64,000 nucleotides of DNA from Mycobacterium deserti (lineage in GTDB: Bacteria > Actinomycetota > Actinomycetes > Mycobacteriales > Mycobacteriaceae), in assembly GCF_025345615.1 (NCBI RefSeq), contig NZ_JAODWD010000004.1, positions 496,001-560,000 on the forward strand. The letters are read 5' to 3'. Positions within the stretch are counted from its first letter, which is position 1. Each line of letters starts with the position of its first letter. Below, one piece after another: positions 25,030 to 33,815 of this stretch. The position numbers and the translations under genes were made by a program. Under the pieces are notes generated by a model. The model was given only the letters and a program-made list of their open reading frames with translations, did not search any database and was not told the origin of the DNA.

Positions 25030-25443
25030 GTGCCTCACCAACTCTTCGGGGCCATGCGGCGTCACAAGATACTCACCGAAGACAACGCCGTACCCGGCGC
25101 TCACAACGAGGCAGCCGGCGCTGCCGCGGCTCGCGAGATACTCAAGAGCACCTCGCTTCCGACAGCCGTGCTCGCAAGCAGCGATAGATGCGCACTCGGA
25201 CTGCTCGACGTATTCACCCGGGCGGGTGTTGAGATACCGGGTGAGCGCTCACTGATGGGCTACGACGACGCCCGCCTGTCGGACAATCCGCGGATCGACG
25301 TGACCACAGTTCACCAGGAGCGGCCGCGCTGGCGCGACACGCGGTCCAGTTGGCGGTGGCGATGCTCGAGGGTGTCGACGACGTGAAAACCGACGTCGTG
25401 CTTCGACCGAGCCTTGTGATCCGCGGACCACCGCAGCGCCGAC
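25030..25443 (+). pseudogene. C-terminal fragment of a LacI family regulator
   Basis: The reading has the C-terminal half of a LacI effector domain: LPTAVLASSDRCALGLLDVF, then AGVEIPGERSLMGYDDARLS and IDVTTVHQERP. Near 25330 the frame shifts, and the conserved continuation AVAMLEGVDDVKTDVVLRPS, then LVIRG, is found in another frame. The DNA-binding half is missing. Together with the abutting MFS fragment on the other strand this is the scar of a deleted divergent transporter-regulator pair. Confidence 0.83.
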
Positions 25444-26175
25444 CTATCGGTCGACGAGCGTGGTGTCGAAGTAGTACCGCGAGGCACGGTAACAGTGTGT
25501 ACCGAACTCAACCGCCGCGCCCGAGTCGTCGAACGCCGTGCGAGCCATCGTGAGCAGCGGCGCGTTGACCTTCTCGCCGAGCAACCGCGCTTCGTTTCGG
25601 GTCGCACCCTTCGCGCCGATGCGCTGCCGTGCCAACCGGATGTGCACACCTCGCGATCGCAGCGACTGGTACAGGCCATTCATCTCAAGCTCGTCCGGCT
25701 CGGGCGCAATCTCCTTGGGGAGATGATTGATCATCACCGCCAGCGGCTCACCGTTGGCACATCGCAATCGTTGGATCGCCACCACCTCGCGGTCCGTGGC
25801 AATCGACAGCTCGCGAGCTACCTCTTCGTCGGGCGTACCAACCCGGTAATCGAGAAGTTGGGTGGATGGCTCCTGTCCCGCCCGCGCGAGATCGTCGAAG
25901 AGACTGGTCAATTCGACGCGGCGGTGTACCGGATTCTGTACGACCTGGGTGCCGACACCACGCTTGCGCACCAGCAGCCCTTTATCGACGAGTTCTTGAA
26001 TCGCTCGGCGGGTGGTGGGTCTGGAAAGCGTCAGCCGCTTGGCCAACGCGAGCTCGTTTTCGAAGCGGTCACCGGGCACGAGTTCGCCATCGCGGATCGC
26101 AGCTTCGATCGCCTGGGCGAGCTGATAGTAGAGGGGAACAGGGCTTGACCTGTCGAGCTCCACCGTCAAAGGCAC
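25444..26175 (-). CDS. GntR (HutC subfamily) regulator of inositol catabolism, IolR-like
   Basis: A 243-residue GntR/HutC protein. The N-terminal winged helix (PLYYQLAQAIEAAIRDGELV, then LTLSRPTTRRAIQELVDKGL) is followed by a UTRA effector domain (QEPSTQLLDYRVG to ASRYYFDTTLVDR). It is divergent from iolC and so is the obvious regulator of the iol operon, probably repressing in the absence of an inositol-derived inducer. The start is GTG 26175 with GGAG upstream. A TTG 21 codons earlier is actually part of a TTGACA promoter-like hexamer, so I reject it as a start. Confidence 0.88.
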   Translation of the reverse strand: MPLTVELDRSSPVPLYYQLAQAIEAAIRDGELVPGDRFENELALAKRLTLSRPTTRRAIQELVDKGLLVRKRGVGTQVVQNPVHRRVELTSLFDDLARAGQEPSTQLLDYRVGTPDEEVARELSIATDREVVAIQRLRCANGEPLAVMINHLPKEIAPEPDELEMNGLYQSLRSRGVHIRLARQRIGAKGATRNEARLLGEKVNAPLLTMARTAFDDSGAAVEFGTHCYRASRYYFDTTLVDR

Positions 26176-26245
26176 GTTGTCTCCGATCTCGGGGCGGGCC
26201 AGTCGAACCTTAGCTGCATCGTAGCATCGCGGTGTCAAAGGTTAG

Positions 26246-26259
26246 AATGTCAGGACAAA
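26246..26259. promoter_or_regulatory. GntR/IolR-like operator in the gntR-iolC intergenic region
   Basis: AATGTCAGGACAAA contains the perfect palindrome TGTC-AG-GACA. It is directly upstream of a TTGACA (26263-26268) that could be the iolC -35 box. A near-identical element lies at 23884-23897 between importer and hyi-like gene. Probable binding site of the adjacent GntR protein. Confidence 0.6.
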
Positions 26260-26326
26260 CTATTGACATATCTGAGTGGTGGCGGGCACAGTCGTAGCAG
26301 TCGTTCCCAACTTCGCGGAGATCTTG

Positions 26327-27295
26327 ATGACCACCCAGCCTTTCGACGTACTCGCCATCGGGCGATGTGGCGTCGACATCTACCCACTACAGACCGGTGT
26401 CGGCTTGGAGGAGGTCGAGACCTTCGGCAAATTTCTTGGCGGCAGTGCCGCCAATGTCGCTGTGGCCGCAGCGCGTTTGGGTGCGCGCACCGCACTGATC
26501 TCAGGTGTCGGCGACGACCCGTTCGGCCGCTATGTCCGCAAGGAACTGGCCGAATTAGGTGTCGACAGTGGATTCGTGACGACGCACGGCGAGTACCCCA
26601 CCCCGGTGACATTCTGCGAGATCTTTCCGCCCGACAACTTCCCCCTCTACTTCTATCGTCGTCCCAGCGCCCCGGACCTGCAGATCCGGCCTGAGGAGAT
26701 CGACACCGACGCCGTGCGCTCTGCTCGGCTGTACTGGTCGACTGTTACCGGTCTTGCCGAAGAGCCAAGTCGCAGCGCGCATTTTACGGCTTGGGATGCC
26801 CGCGATCGTCGGCCGCTGACAGTACTGGACCTCGACTACCGTCCCATGTTCTGGGCATCGCCGGCCGCCGCGACCGAACAGGTGCAGCGCGCCCTGCGCC
26901 ACGTCACCGTGGCCGTCGGCAACCGCGAGGAGTGCGAGATCGCCGTTGGCGAGTCCGACCCGCGCAAGGCCGCCGACGCCCTGCTCGACTTCGGCGTCGA
27001 ACTGGCGATCGTCAAGCAGGGCCCGCGCGGCGTGCTCGGCAAGACCCGGCACAGCGCGGTGACCGTGGCGCCCAACGAGGTCGACGTGCTCAACGGCCTG
27101 GGCGCCGGAGATGCGTTCGGCGGCAGCCTTTGTCGCGGGCTTCTGCACGACTGGCCGCTGGAGCGGACACTTCGCTACGCCAACGCCGCAGGCGCCATTG
27201 TCGCCTCGCGACTCGAATGCTCAACGGCCATGCCCACCGCTGAAGAAGTGGCCGCGCTCGCCGAACAGACCGCTGTGGAGGCTGTCAATGTCTAG
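26327..27295 (+). CDS. iolC: 5-dehydro-2-deoxygluconokinase
   Basis: A 322-residue PfkB-family kinase that phosphorylates 5-dehydro-2-deoxy-D-gluconate in inositol breakdown. It begins FDVLAIGRCGVDIYPLQTGV and has the GGSAANVAVAAARLG motif near the N-terminus. The catalytic GLGAGDAFGGSLCRG, with anion hole and Asp base, lies near residue 257. The N-terminal GRCGVDIYP is characteristic of IolC. The start is the ATG at 26327 with GCGGAGAT upstream. First gene of the iol operon; its stop overlaps the next gene by 8 bp. Confidence 0.93.
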   Translation: MTTQPFDVLAIGRCGVDIYPLQTGVGLEEVETFGKFLGGSAANVAVAAARLGARTALISGVGDDPFGRYVRKELAELGVDSGFVTTHGEYPTPVTFCEIFPPDNFPLYFYRRPSAPDLQIRPEEIDTDAVRSARLYWSTVTGLAEEPSRSAHFTAWDARDRRPLTVLDLDYRPMFWASPAAATEQVQRALRHVTVAVGNREECEIAVGESDPRKAADALLDFGVELAIVKQGPRGVLGKTRHSAVTVAPNEVDVLNGLGAGDAFGGSLCRGLLHDWPLERTLRYANAAGAIVASRLECSTAMPTAEEVAALAEQTAVEAVNV

Positions 27296-28169
27296 CGCGC
27301 TGTGCACGGATTACGCGGCCGTGACCAGCCTGCGCGCCACCGATCCCGGCGCCATCGCCAAGGCGTGGCAGCGCCGCATCACGCGCCCGGTGGTACGCGG
27401 CGACGGACGCCTGATGATCGTCGCGGCTGACCATCCGGCACGCGGGGCGCTCGCCGTCGGCGGTCGCCCGACGGCGATGAACAGCCGCACCGATCTGCTC
27501 GACCGGTTGCGCGCCGCGCTGGCCGACCCGGGTGTTGACGGCGTCCTGGCCACCTCCGACATCCTCGACGACCTGCTGCTGCTCGGCGCACTCGACGACA
27601 AAGTGGTGTTCTCTTCGTTCAACCGCGGTGGACTGGCGGGCGCCTCGTTCGAACTCGACGACCGGATGACGGCGGCCACTCCCAAGTCGACCGCCGCGGC
27701 GAAGATGAACGGCGGAAAGATGCTGTGTCGCATCGATCTCGACGACCCTGCCACCGTTTCGACCATGACCGCCTGCGCACGGGCCGTCGATGAACTGGCC
27801 GACAACGGTCTGATCGCGATGGTGGAGCCGTTCATGTCCAGGCGGGTCGACGGCAAGGCGACCAACGACCTGTCTCCCGACGCGGTGATCAAGTCGATCC
27901 ACATCGGCCAGGGACTCGGGTCGACGTCGGCCTACACCTGGCTGAAGCTGCCGGTGGTCGAGGAGATGGATCGCGTGATGGCCGCGACGACCCTCCCGAC
28001 ACTCTTGCTGGGTGGCGATCCGGCCGATCCCGACGAGGCCTTCGCCAGTTGGGAGAAGGCACTTGCACTGCCATCGGTGCGCGGGCTCATTGTCGGGCGC
28101 ACGCTGCTCTACCCGGCCGATGACGACGTCAGTTCCGCGGTAGCGACCGCCGTAGCGATGGTGAGGTGA
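27288..28169 (+). CDS. Cgl0159-like (beta/alpha)8 aldolase-family protein, candidate IolJ function
   Basis: A 293-residue TIM-barrel protein of the deoxyribose-phosphate/class I aldolase superfamily, of the kind named after Corynebacterium Cgl0159. VVRGDGRLMIVAADHPARGA and DGVLATSDILDDLLLLGAL are hallmarks; a Lys in TSAYTWLKLPVVEEMDRV is a candidate Schiff-base residue. It sits between iolC and iolB, overlapping iolC, where the operon needs an aldolase splitting 2-deoxy-5-keto-gluconate 6-phosphate, and no separate IolJ is present. Function is inferred from context. Confidence 0.8.
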   Translation: MSSALCTDYAAVTSLRATDPGAIAKAWQRRITRPVVRGDGRLMIVAADHPARGALAVGGRPTAMNSRTDLLDRLRAALADPGVDGVLATSDILDDLLLLGALDDKVVFSSFNRGGLAGASFELDDRMTAATPKSTAAAKMNGGKMLCRIDLDDPATVSTMTACARAVDELADNGLIAMVEPFMSRRVDGKATNDLSPDAVIKSIHIGQGLGSTSAYTWLKLPVVEEMDRVMAATTLPTLLLGGDPADPDEAFASWEKALALPSVRGLIVGRTLLYPADDDVSSAVATAVAMVR

Positions 28170-28172
28170 AAC

Positions 28173-29057
28173 TTGTTCAGCAAGTACTACATCCCCGCAG
28201 GCAGCGCGGCTGCCCCGTACACCGTCGACATCACCCCCGAGTCGGCGGGATGGTCGGAGGCCAGCCTTGCGGTGGTCGAGCTTGGCAGCGGCCAGAGCGT
28301 CGCGCGCCAGACCGGTGACACCGAGGTGATGATCCTTCCCCTGGCCGGCGGCGGCACGGTGGAAACCGGCGGGGATGTGTTTGAACTGTCCTCGCGCGCT
28401 TCGGTTTTCGACGGGCCCGCCGATATGGTCTACATCGGCGTGCAGAACTCCTACACACTCACCGGCGAGGGCCGCATCGCGATCTGCGCGGCGCGCGCGA
28501 AGCGACAGCTGCCGAACCGTCGCGTGGCCGCGGCCGACGTGCCTGTCGAACTGCGTGGCACCGGCAACTGCAGCAGACAGGTGCACAACTTCGGCACTGC
28601 AGGAGTGTTCGAGGCCGACTCGCTGATCGCGTGCGAGGTGATCACGCCGGGCGGCAACTGGTCGAGTTACCCGGCGCACAAGCATGACGAGCAGTCAGCG
28701 GTCGAGTCCGCGCTCGAGGAGATCTACTACTTCGAGATCGACGACGGACCGGGCGGGTCACGCGGATTCGGCTACCACCGGGTTTACGGCACCCCTGCAC
28801 GTCCCATCGAGGTGCTCGAAGAGGTCCGCAGCGGTGACGTGGTGCTGGTCCCCCACGGCTTCCACGGGCCGTCTGTCGCCGCGCCCGGCTACCACATGTA
28901 CTACCTGAACGTGATGGCCGGACCTGGGGACGAACGTGCGTGGAAGATCGTCGACGATCCCGAACACGCCTGGCTGCGCGGCACCTGGGAGAACCAGGAC
29001 GTCGACCCCCGTCTGCCACTGCATTCACGAGGAGCGGAACGTGGTTTCCAAAGCTGA
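28173..29057 (+). CDS. iolB: 5-deoxy-glucuronate isomerase
   Basis: A 294-residue bicupin of the KduI/IolB family that converts 5-deoxy-D-glucuronate to 5-dehydro-2-deoxy-D-gluconate. The metal-binding cupin segment is WSSYPAHKHDEQSAVESALE with EIYYFEI, and the second is DVVLVPHGFHGPSVAAPGYH, both typical of IolB. The start is TTG 28173, preceded by GGTGAGG. Its 3' end overlaps the iolD start by 17 bp. Fourth-step enzyme of the pathway. Confidence 0.94.
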   Translation: MFSKYYIPAGSAAAPYTVDITPESAGWSEASLAVVELGSGQSVARQTGDTEVMILPLAGGGTVETGGDVFELSSRASVFDGPADMVYIGVQNSYTLTGEGRIAICAARAKRQLPNRRVAAADVPVELRGTGNCSRQVHNFGTAGVFEADSLIACEVITPGGNWSSYPAHKHDEQSAVESALEEIYYFEIDDGPGGSRGFGYHRVYGTPARPIEVLEEVRSGDVVLVPHGFHGPSVAAPGYHMYYLNVMAGPGDERAWKIVDDPEHAWLRGTWENQDVDPRLPLHSRGAERGFQS

Positions 29058-30993
29058 TATGACCTCGGCCAAGACACCTGACGTCGAACCGACCGTTCGC
29101 CTGACCGTCGCGCAGGCGACGGTACGGTTCTTGGCCAACCAGTATGTCGAGCGCGACGGCGAACGGGGCAAGTTCTTCGCCGGCTGCTTCGGCATCTTCG
29201 GTCACGGCAACGTGGCCGGCGTCGGACAAGCGCTCCTGCAGGACGAGGTCGAAGCTGCCGAGGCCGACGCGGCACCGCTGCTTCGTTATGTGTTGGGCCG
29301 CAACGAACAGGCGATGGTACATACCGCGGCGGCCTATGCCCGGCACAAGAACCGCCTGCAGGCGTGGGCGGTGACGGCAAGCATCGGACCCGGCTCGACG
29401 AACATGCTCACCGGAGCCGCACTCGCCACTATCAACCGGCTTCCCGTGCTGCTGCTCCCTTCCGACACGTTCGCGACGCGCGCCAGTGCGCCGGTCCTGC
29501 AGCAACTCGAACAGCCGTATGACGGCGAGATGACGGTCAACGACGCGTTCAAGCCGCTGTCGCGATTCTTCGACAGGGTATGGCGACCCGAGCAGCTGCC
29601 CTCGGCGCTGCTGGGCGCGATGCGGGTGCTCACCGATCCGGTGGAGACCGGCGCGGCGACGATAGCCCTCCCCCAGGATGTCCAGGCCGAGGCGTTCGAC
29701 TGGCCCGAATCGCTGTTCGCCGAACGGACCTGGCACATCGCCCGCCCACTTCCCGAGCCTTCGGTTGTCGCGCGCGCCGTGGACGTGATCCGCTCGGCTA
29801 AACGACCGCTGATGGTGGCGGGCGGCGGCGTCGTCTACTCGGGCGCCACCGACGCGTTGGCTGCCTTCGCCGAGCGGACCGGCGTACCTGTCGCTGAGAC
29901 GCAGGCGGGCAAGGGGTCTCTGCCCTACGACCATCCCCAAGCGGTAGGTGCCATCGGCTCGACGGGCAGCACCGCCGCCAACGCGCTTGCGACAGAGGCC
30001 GACGTCGTGATCGGCATCGGCACCCGCTACAGCGACTTCACCACCGCGTCGCGTACCGCGTTCAACGGCCCTGACGTCCGGTTCGTCAACATCAACGTGG
30101 CGTCGTTCGACTCGGTGAAGCAGGGCGGGCTATCGGTCGTCGCCGACGCGCGGGAGACGCTCGAGGCCCTGTCGGCCTCGTTGAGCGGCCACGCTGTCGA
30201 AGCGAACTATCGCACGCGGGCAACGGAACTGGTGCGCGAATGGGACGACACCGTGTCGTCGGTCTATCGCGTGACCGATGACGGCACCGCGCTCAATCAG
30301 AATCAGGTCATCGGCTTGACCAACACGCTGTCGGATCCGCGCGATGTGGTGGTGTGCGCAGCCGGCTCGATGCCGGGCGATCTGCACAAGCTGTGGCGGA
30401 CCCGCGACGCCAAGGGGTACCACGTCGAGTACGGATATTCGTGCATGGGCTACGAGGTCGCCGGTGGTATCGGTGTGCGGATGGCCGATCCAAGCCGCGA
30501 CGTCTTCGTCATGGTGGGTGACGGTTCCTACCTGATGATGGCGACCGAACTGGTCACCGCGGTGCAGGAAGGCATCAAGGTGATTGTGGTGTTGGTGCAG
30601 AACCACGGCTTCGCATCCATCGGTTCGCTGTCGGAATCGCTCGGTTCGCAACGGTTCGGCACGGCCTATCGCTATCGCACCGCCGACGGCCGGCTGGACG
30701 GCCCGAAACTGCCGATCGATCTCGCCGCCAACGCAGCCAGCCTGGGCGCGGAGGTCATCCGCGTCACCACCGGCGCCGAGTTCGCTGACGCCGTGAAGGT
30801 TGCGAAGGGCAATGACCACACCACGGTCATTCATGTCGAGACCGACCCCATGATCTCCGCACCCGACAGCCAGTCCTGGTGGGACGTGCCGGTGAGTGAA
30901 GTGTCCACGCTGAGTTCCACCCGCGAGGCGTACGAGACGTACGCCGAGTGGAAGAAGATCCAGCGTCCCCTGATCAACCCATCAGACCGATAG
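29041..30993 (+). CDS. iolD: 3D-(3,5/4)-trihydroxycyclohexane-1,2-dione acylhydrolase
   Basis: A 650-residue thiamine-diphosphate enzyme that opens the cyclohexane ring to 5-deoxy-glucuronate. The catalytic Glu is in GRNEQAMVHTAAAYARHKNR (about residue 89) and the ThDP/Mg motif is GDGSYLMMATELVTAVQEGI to QNHGF at about 493-522. Domain order is PYR, central, PP. The start is GTG 29041, with GAGGAG upstream, inside the end of iolB. Length and motifs are normal for IolD. Confidence 0.95.
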   Translation: MVSKADMTSAKTPDVEPTVRLTVAQATVRFLANQYVERDGERGKFFAGCFGIFGHGNVAGVGQALLQDEVEAAEADAAPLLRYVLGRNEQAMVHTAAAYARHKNRLQAWAVTASIGPGSTNMLTGAALATINRLPVLLLPSDTFATRASAPVLQQLEQPYDGEMTVNDAFKPLSRFFDRVWRPEQLPSALLGAMRVLTDPVETGAATIALPQDVQAEAFDWPESLFAERTWHIARPLPEPSVVARAVDVIRSAKRPLMVAGGGVVYSGATDALAAFAERTGVPVAETQAGKGSLPYDHPQAVGAIGSTGSTAANALATEADVVIGIGTRYSDFTTASRTAFNGPDVRFVNINVASFDSVKQGGLSVVADARETLEALSASLSGHAVEANYRTRATELVREWDDTVSSVYRVTDDGTALNQNQVIGLTNTLSDPRDVVVCAAGSMPGDLHKLWRTRDAKGYHVEYGYSCMGYEVAGGIGVRMADPSRDVFVMVGDGSYLMMATELVTAVQEGIKVIVVLVQNHGFASIGSLSESLGSQRFGTAYRYRTADGRLDGPKLPIDLAANAASLGAEVIRVTTGAEFADAVKVAKGNDHTTVIHVETDPMISAPDSQSWWDVPVSEVSTLSSTREAYETYAEWKKIQRPLINPSDR

Positions 30994-31004
30994 GACGAAT
31001 TGTC

Positions 31005-31910
31005 TTGAGCACCATCCTTGTTGGATCTGCACCCGACTCGTGGGGGGTCTGGTTCCCTGACGACCCCGGCCAGACGCCGTACACCCGATTCCTCGACGAG
31101 GTCGCCGCCTCCGGCTACGAGTGGATCGAGCTCGGCCCGTTCGGCTACCTACCCACCGATCCAGAGCAGCTCGCCGACGAGCTCGCCAAGCGTGACCTGA
31201 AGCTGTCGGCAGGCACCGTCTTCGAGCACCTGCATCAGGAGGACTCGTGGGATGCGGTGTGGACCCAGATCGAGGACGTCGCCAAGCTGACCGCGGCCGT
31301 CGGCGGCAAGCACGTCGTCGTCATCCCCGAGATGTGGCGCGATCCGTCTACCGGGGCAGTCCTCGAGAACCGCAGGCTGACGGCCGAGCAGTGGCGCAGA
31401 AAGACCGAGGGCATGAACGCGCTCGGCAAAGCAATGTTCGAGAAGTACGGTGTGCGAGCGCAATACCATCCACACGCCGACAGTCACGTCGACACCGAAG
31501 AGAACGTGTACCGCTTCCTCGATGGCACCGACGGCGCATTCGTCAATCTGTGCCTCGACACCGGTCACATCAGCTACTGCGGCGGCGACAACATCGCGAT
31601 CATTCGGCGGGCACCCGAGCGCATCGGTTACCTGCACCTCAAGCAGGTCGATCCTGAAGTACGGGCCAAGGTCGAGGCGGAGGACTTGCCGTTCGGTGAG
31701 GCGGTCAAGCTCGGCGCGATGATCGAACCGCCACTGGGCATTCCGGAGATACCACCGCTGTTGGCGGAGATCGACAAGCTCGGTGTCGACGTATTCGCGA
31801 TCGTCGAGCAGGACATGTATCCGTGTGCCGTCGATGCGCCGCTGCCGATCGCGCAGCGCACCCGCTCTTACCTCGGAACGTGCGGGATCTCGTCAGTCCG
31901 TTTCAACTAG
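31005..31910 (+). CDS. IolE-like sugar phosphate isomerase/epimerase (probable inosose dehydratase)
   Basis: A 301-residue TIM barrel. APDSWGVWFPDDPGQTPY and GYEWIELGPFGYLPTDPEQL at the N-terminus, then YHPHADSHVDTEENV, NLCLDTGHISYCGGDN, YLHLKQVD and IVEQDMYP, supply the metal ligands. It occupies the IolE position between iolD and iolG and would dehydrate scyllo-inosose. The start is TTG 31005 with AGGA upstream; the longer reading overlaps iolD. It is related to the IolE-like gene at 17527. Assignment as IolE is likely but not certain within this broad family. Confidence 0.85.
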   Translation: MSTILVGSAPDSWGVWFPDDPGQTPYTRFLDEVAASGYEWIELGPFGYLPTDPEQLADELAKRDLKLSAGTVFEHLHQEDSWDAVWTQIEDVAKLTAAVGGKHVVVIPEMWRDPSTGAVLENRRLTAEQWRRKTEGMNALGKAMFEKYGVRAQYHPHADSHVDTEENVYRFLDGTDGAFVNLCLDTGHISYCGGDNIAIIRRAPERIGYLHLKQVDPEVRAKVEAEDLPFGEAVKLGAMIEPPLGIPEIPPLLAEIDKLGVDVFAIVEQDMYPCAVDAPLPIAQRTRSYLGTCGISSVRFN

Positions 31911-31926
31911 TCAGGAACGAACCAAC

Positions 31927-32937
31927 ATGTCCGATCTACGTATTGCCGTTCTGGGCGTCGGAATGATGGGCGCCGATCACGTCGCCCGGATCACCTCGAG
32001 AATCGCGGGCGCTCGGGTCTCCGTCGTTAACGACTACCTGGCCGAGAAGGCCGAGCGGGTCGCGGCGACGGTTCCCGGTTGCCGCGTCATCGGTGACCCA
32101 CTCGACGCGATCGCCGACTCCGACGTCGACGCCGTGCTGTTGGCCACGCCCGGGCCCACGCATGAGAAGCAGTTGCTGGCCTGCCTCGAACACCGCAAGC
32201 CGGTGCTGTGTGAGAAACCCCTGACGACCGACGTGGCAACGTCTTTGGAGGTCGTCAAACGGGAAGTCGAACTCGGGCACAAACTCATTCAAGTCGGCTT
32301 CATGCGTCGTTTCGACCACGAGTACGCCCAGTTGAAGGCACTGCTGGACGCGGGTGAACTCGGAGCGCCCTTGGTGATGCACTGCGCGCATCGCAATCCT
32401 TCCGTGCCGCCGAATTTCGACAGCTCCATGATCGTCAAGGACTCGCTAGTCCACGAGGTCGACGTGACACGGTTCCTCTTCGGTGAGGAGATCGCTTCGG
32501 TGCAGATCATCTGCCCGGCAGCCAATTCCGTCGCGCCGCGGGGATTGCAGGACCCCCAGATCGCGATCTTCAGAACGCAGTCGGGCAAGCATGTCGACGT
32601 CGAGGTGTTCGTCACGACCGGCGTCGCCTACGAGGTGCGCACCGAGGTCGTCGGCGAGCGGGGCAGCGCGATGATCGGGTTGGATGTCGGCCTGGTACGG
32701 AGGAGCTTCCCGGGTACCTGGGGCGGCCAGATCACGCCGAGCTTCAAGGAACGGTTCGGCCAGGCATACGACACCGAGGTGCAGCGTTGGGTCGACGCGG
32801 TGCGATCCGGAGCGAACGTCGACGGACCGACCGCATGGGACGGCTACGCGGCCGCGGCAGTGTGCGAGGCGGGTGTGCAGTCACTGGAGAGCGGCGCGCC
32901 AGTCGCCGTCGAACTCGCAACAAGGATCGGATCATGA
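31927..32937 (+). CDS. iolG: myo-Inositol 2-dehydrogenase
   Basis: A 336-residue Gfo/Idh/MocA dehydrogenase catalysing the first step, myo-inositol to scyllo-inosose with NAD. The Rossmann loop is AVLGVGMMGADHVARI, the catalytic Lys lies in CEKPLTTD, and KDSLVHEVDVTRFLF carries the Asp and His of the Lys-Asp-His catalytic set. QVGFMRRFDHEY is a typical substrate-pocket segment. The ATG at 31927 is 17 bp after the IolE-like gene; the stop overlaps the iolH start. Being inside the iol operon, this is the best IolG candidate among four paralogues. Confidence 0.92.
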   Translation: MSDLRIAVLGVGMMGADHVARITSRIAGARVSVVNDYLAEKAERVAATVPGCRVIGDPLDAIADSDVDAVLLATPGPTHEKQLLACLEHRKPVLCEKPLTTDVATSLEVVKREVELGHKLIQVGFMRRFDHEYAQLKALLDAGELGAPLVMHCAHRNPSVPPNFDSSMIVKDSLVHEVDVTRFLFGEEIASVQIICPAANSVAPRGLQDPQIAIFRTQSGKHVDVEVFVTTGVAYEVRTEVVGERGSAMIGLDVGLVRRSFPGTWGGQITPSFKERFGQAYDTEVQRWVDAVRSGANVDGPTAWDGYAAAAVCEAGVQSLESGAPVAVELATRIGS

Positions 32938-33815
32938 AGATCGCGTTGGATCCGACACCTTTTCACCACAGCCATGACCTTCTCGAATTCCCCTCGCTGG
33001 TGGCCGAACTCGGCTACGAGTACCTCCAGCTCACCCCGCATCGGGACTTCATCCCGTTCTACAACCACCCGAGGGCCGACGACGACCTGGTCGCCGAGTT
33101 CCGCAAAGCCTGTTCCGAGGCCGGCGTTGGCATCGCGTCCGTCCTGCCGGTGCTGCGATGGTCGGGACCCGACGAGGATGCGCGCGAAGCCGCCGTGCGC
33201 AACTGGAAACGCGTCGTCCAGATCACCGTCGACCTCGGCGTCAATGTGATCAACACCGAATTCTCCGGCCGGCCGGAAATGCCCGAGGAGTCCGAGCGGG
33301 CCTTCTTCCGCTCGATGGAGGAGCTGCTGCCGATCTTCGAGCGCGAGGGAATCGACGTCCGGATCGACCCGCATCCAGACGATTTCGTCGAGGATGGCCT
33401 TGAGGCGCTGCGCATCATCCGCGGCCTCAACTCACCGAACGTCGGGATGGTGTACGTCGCCTGCCACACGTATCACATGGGTGGCAACATGATCGAGATC
33501 ATGCGGGCCGCGGGCGACAAGCTGCGCCTGGTCCACGTCGCGGACACGATGGACCATCACCGCAGCCATGGTCTGCGCTACATCACCAATCCCCCAGGCA
33601 ATTCGGCCCGGGTGCACCAGCACCTCAAGATCGGCGACGGCGACGTCAACTGGGACGAATTCTTCGGCGGTCTCGCCGCGCTCGGCTTCTACGACCGCGA
33701 AGACACCGTGATGGTGTCCTCGGTGTTCGCCGAGGACGAGGCCGCGCACGACGTGTCCCGCTACCAACTCAAGACCATGACCGAATACCTCTCAAAGCAC
33801 GGAAAGCAGCGATGA
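32934..33815 (+). CDS. iolH: Sugar phosphate isomerase/epimerase, IolH-like
   Basis: A 293-residue TIM barrel resembling IolH of the inositol operon. MKIALDPTPFHHSHDLLEFP, LGYEYLQLTPHRDF, VRIDPHPDDFVEDG, YVACHTYHMGGNM and LVHVADTMDHHRSHG show the metal-binding framework. IolH is often present in iol operons but its step is not firmly established; isomerisation of a keto-inositol is usually supposed. It is joined by ATGA overlaps to iolG before and iolA after, so it is translated with them. Confidence 0.85.
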   Translation: MKIALDPTPFHHSHDLLEFPSLVAELGYEYLQLTPHRDFIPFYNHPRADDDLVAEFRKACSEAGVGIASVLPVLRWSGPDEDAREAAVRNWKRVVQITVDLGVNVINTEFSGRPEMPEESERAFFRSMEELLPIFEREGIDVRIDPHPDDFVEDGLEALRIIRGLNSPNVGMVYVACHTYHMGGNMIEIMRAAGDKLRLVHVADTMDHHRSHGLRYITNPPGNSARVHQHLKIGDGDVNWDEFFGGLAALGFYDREDTVMVSSVFAEDEAAHDVSRYQLKTMTEYLSKHGKQR

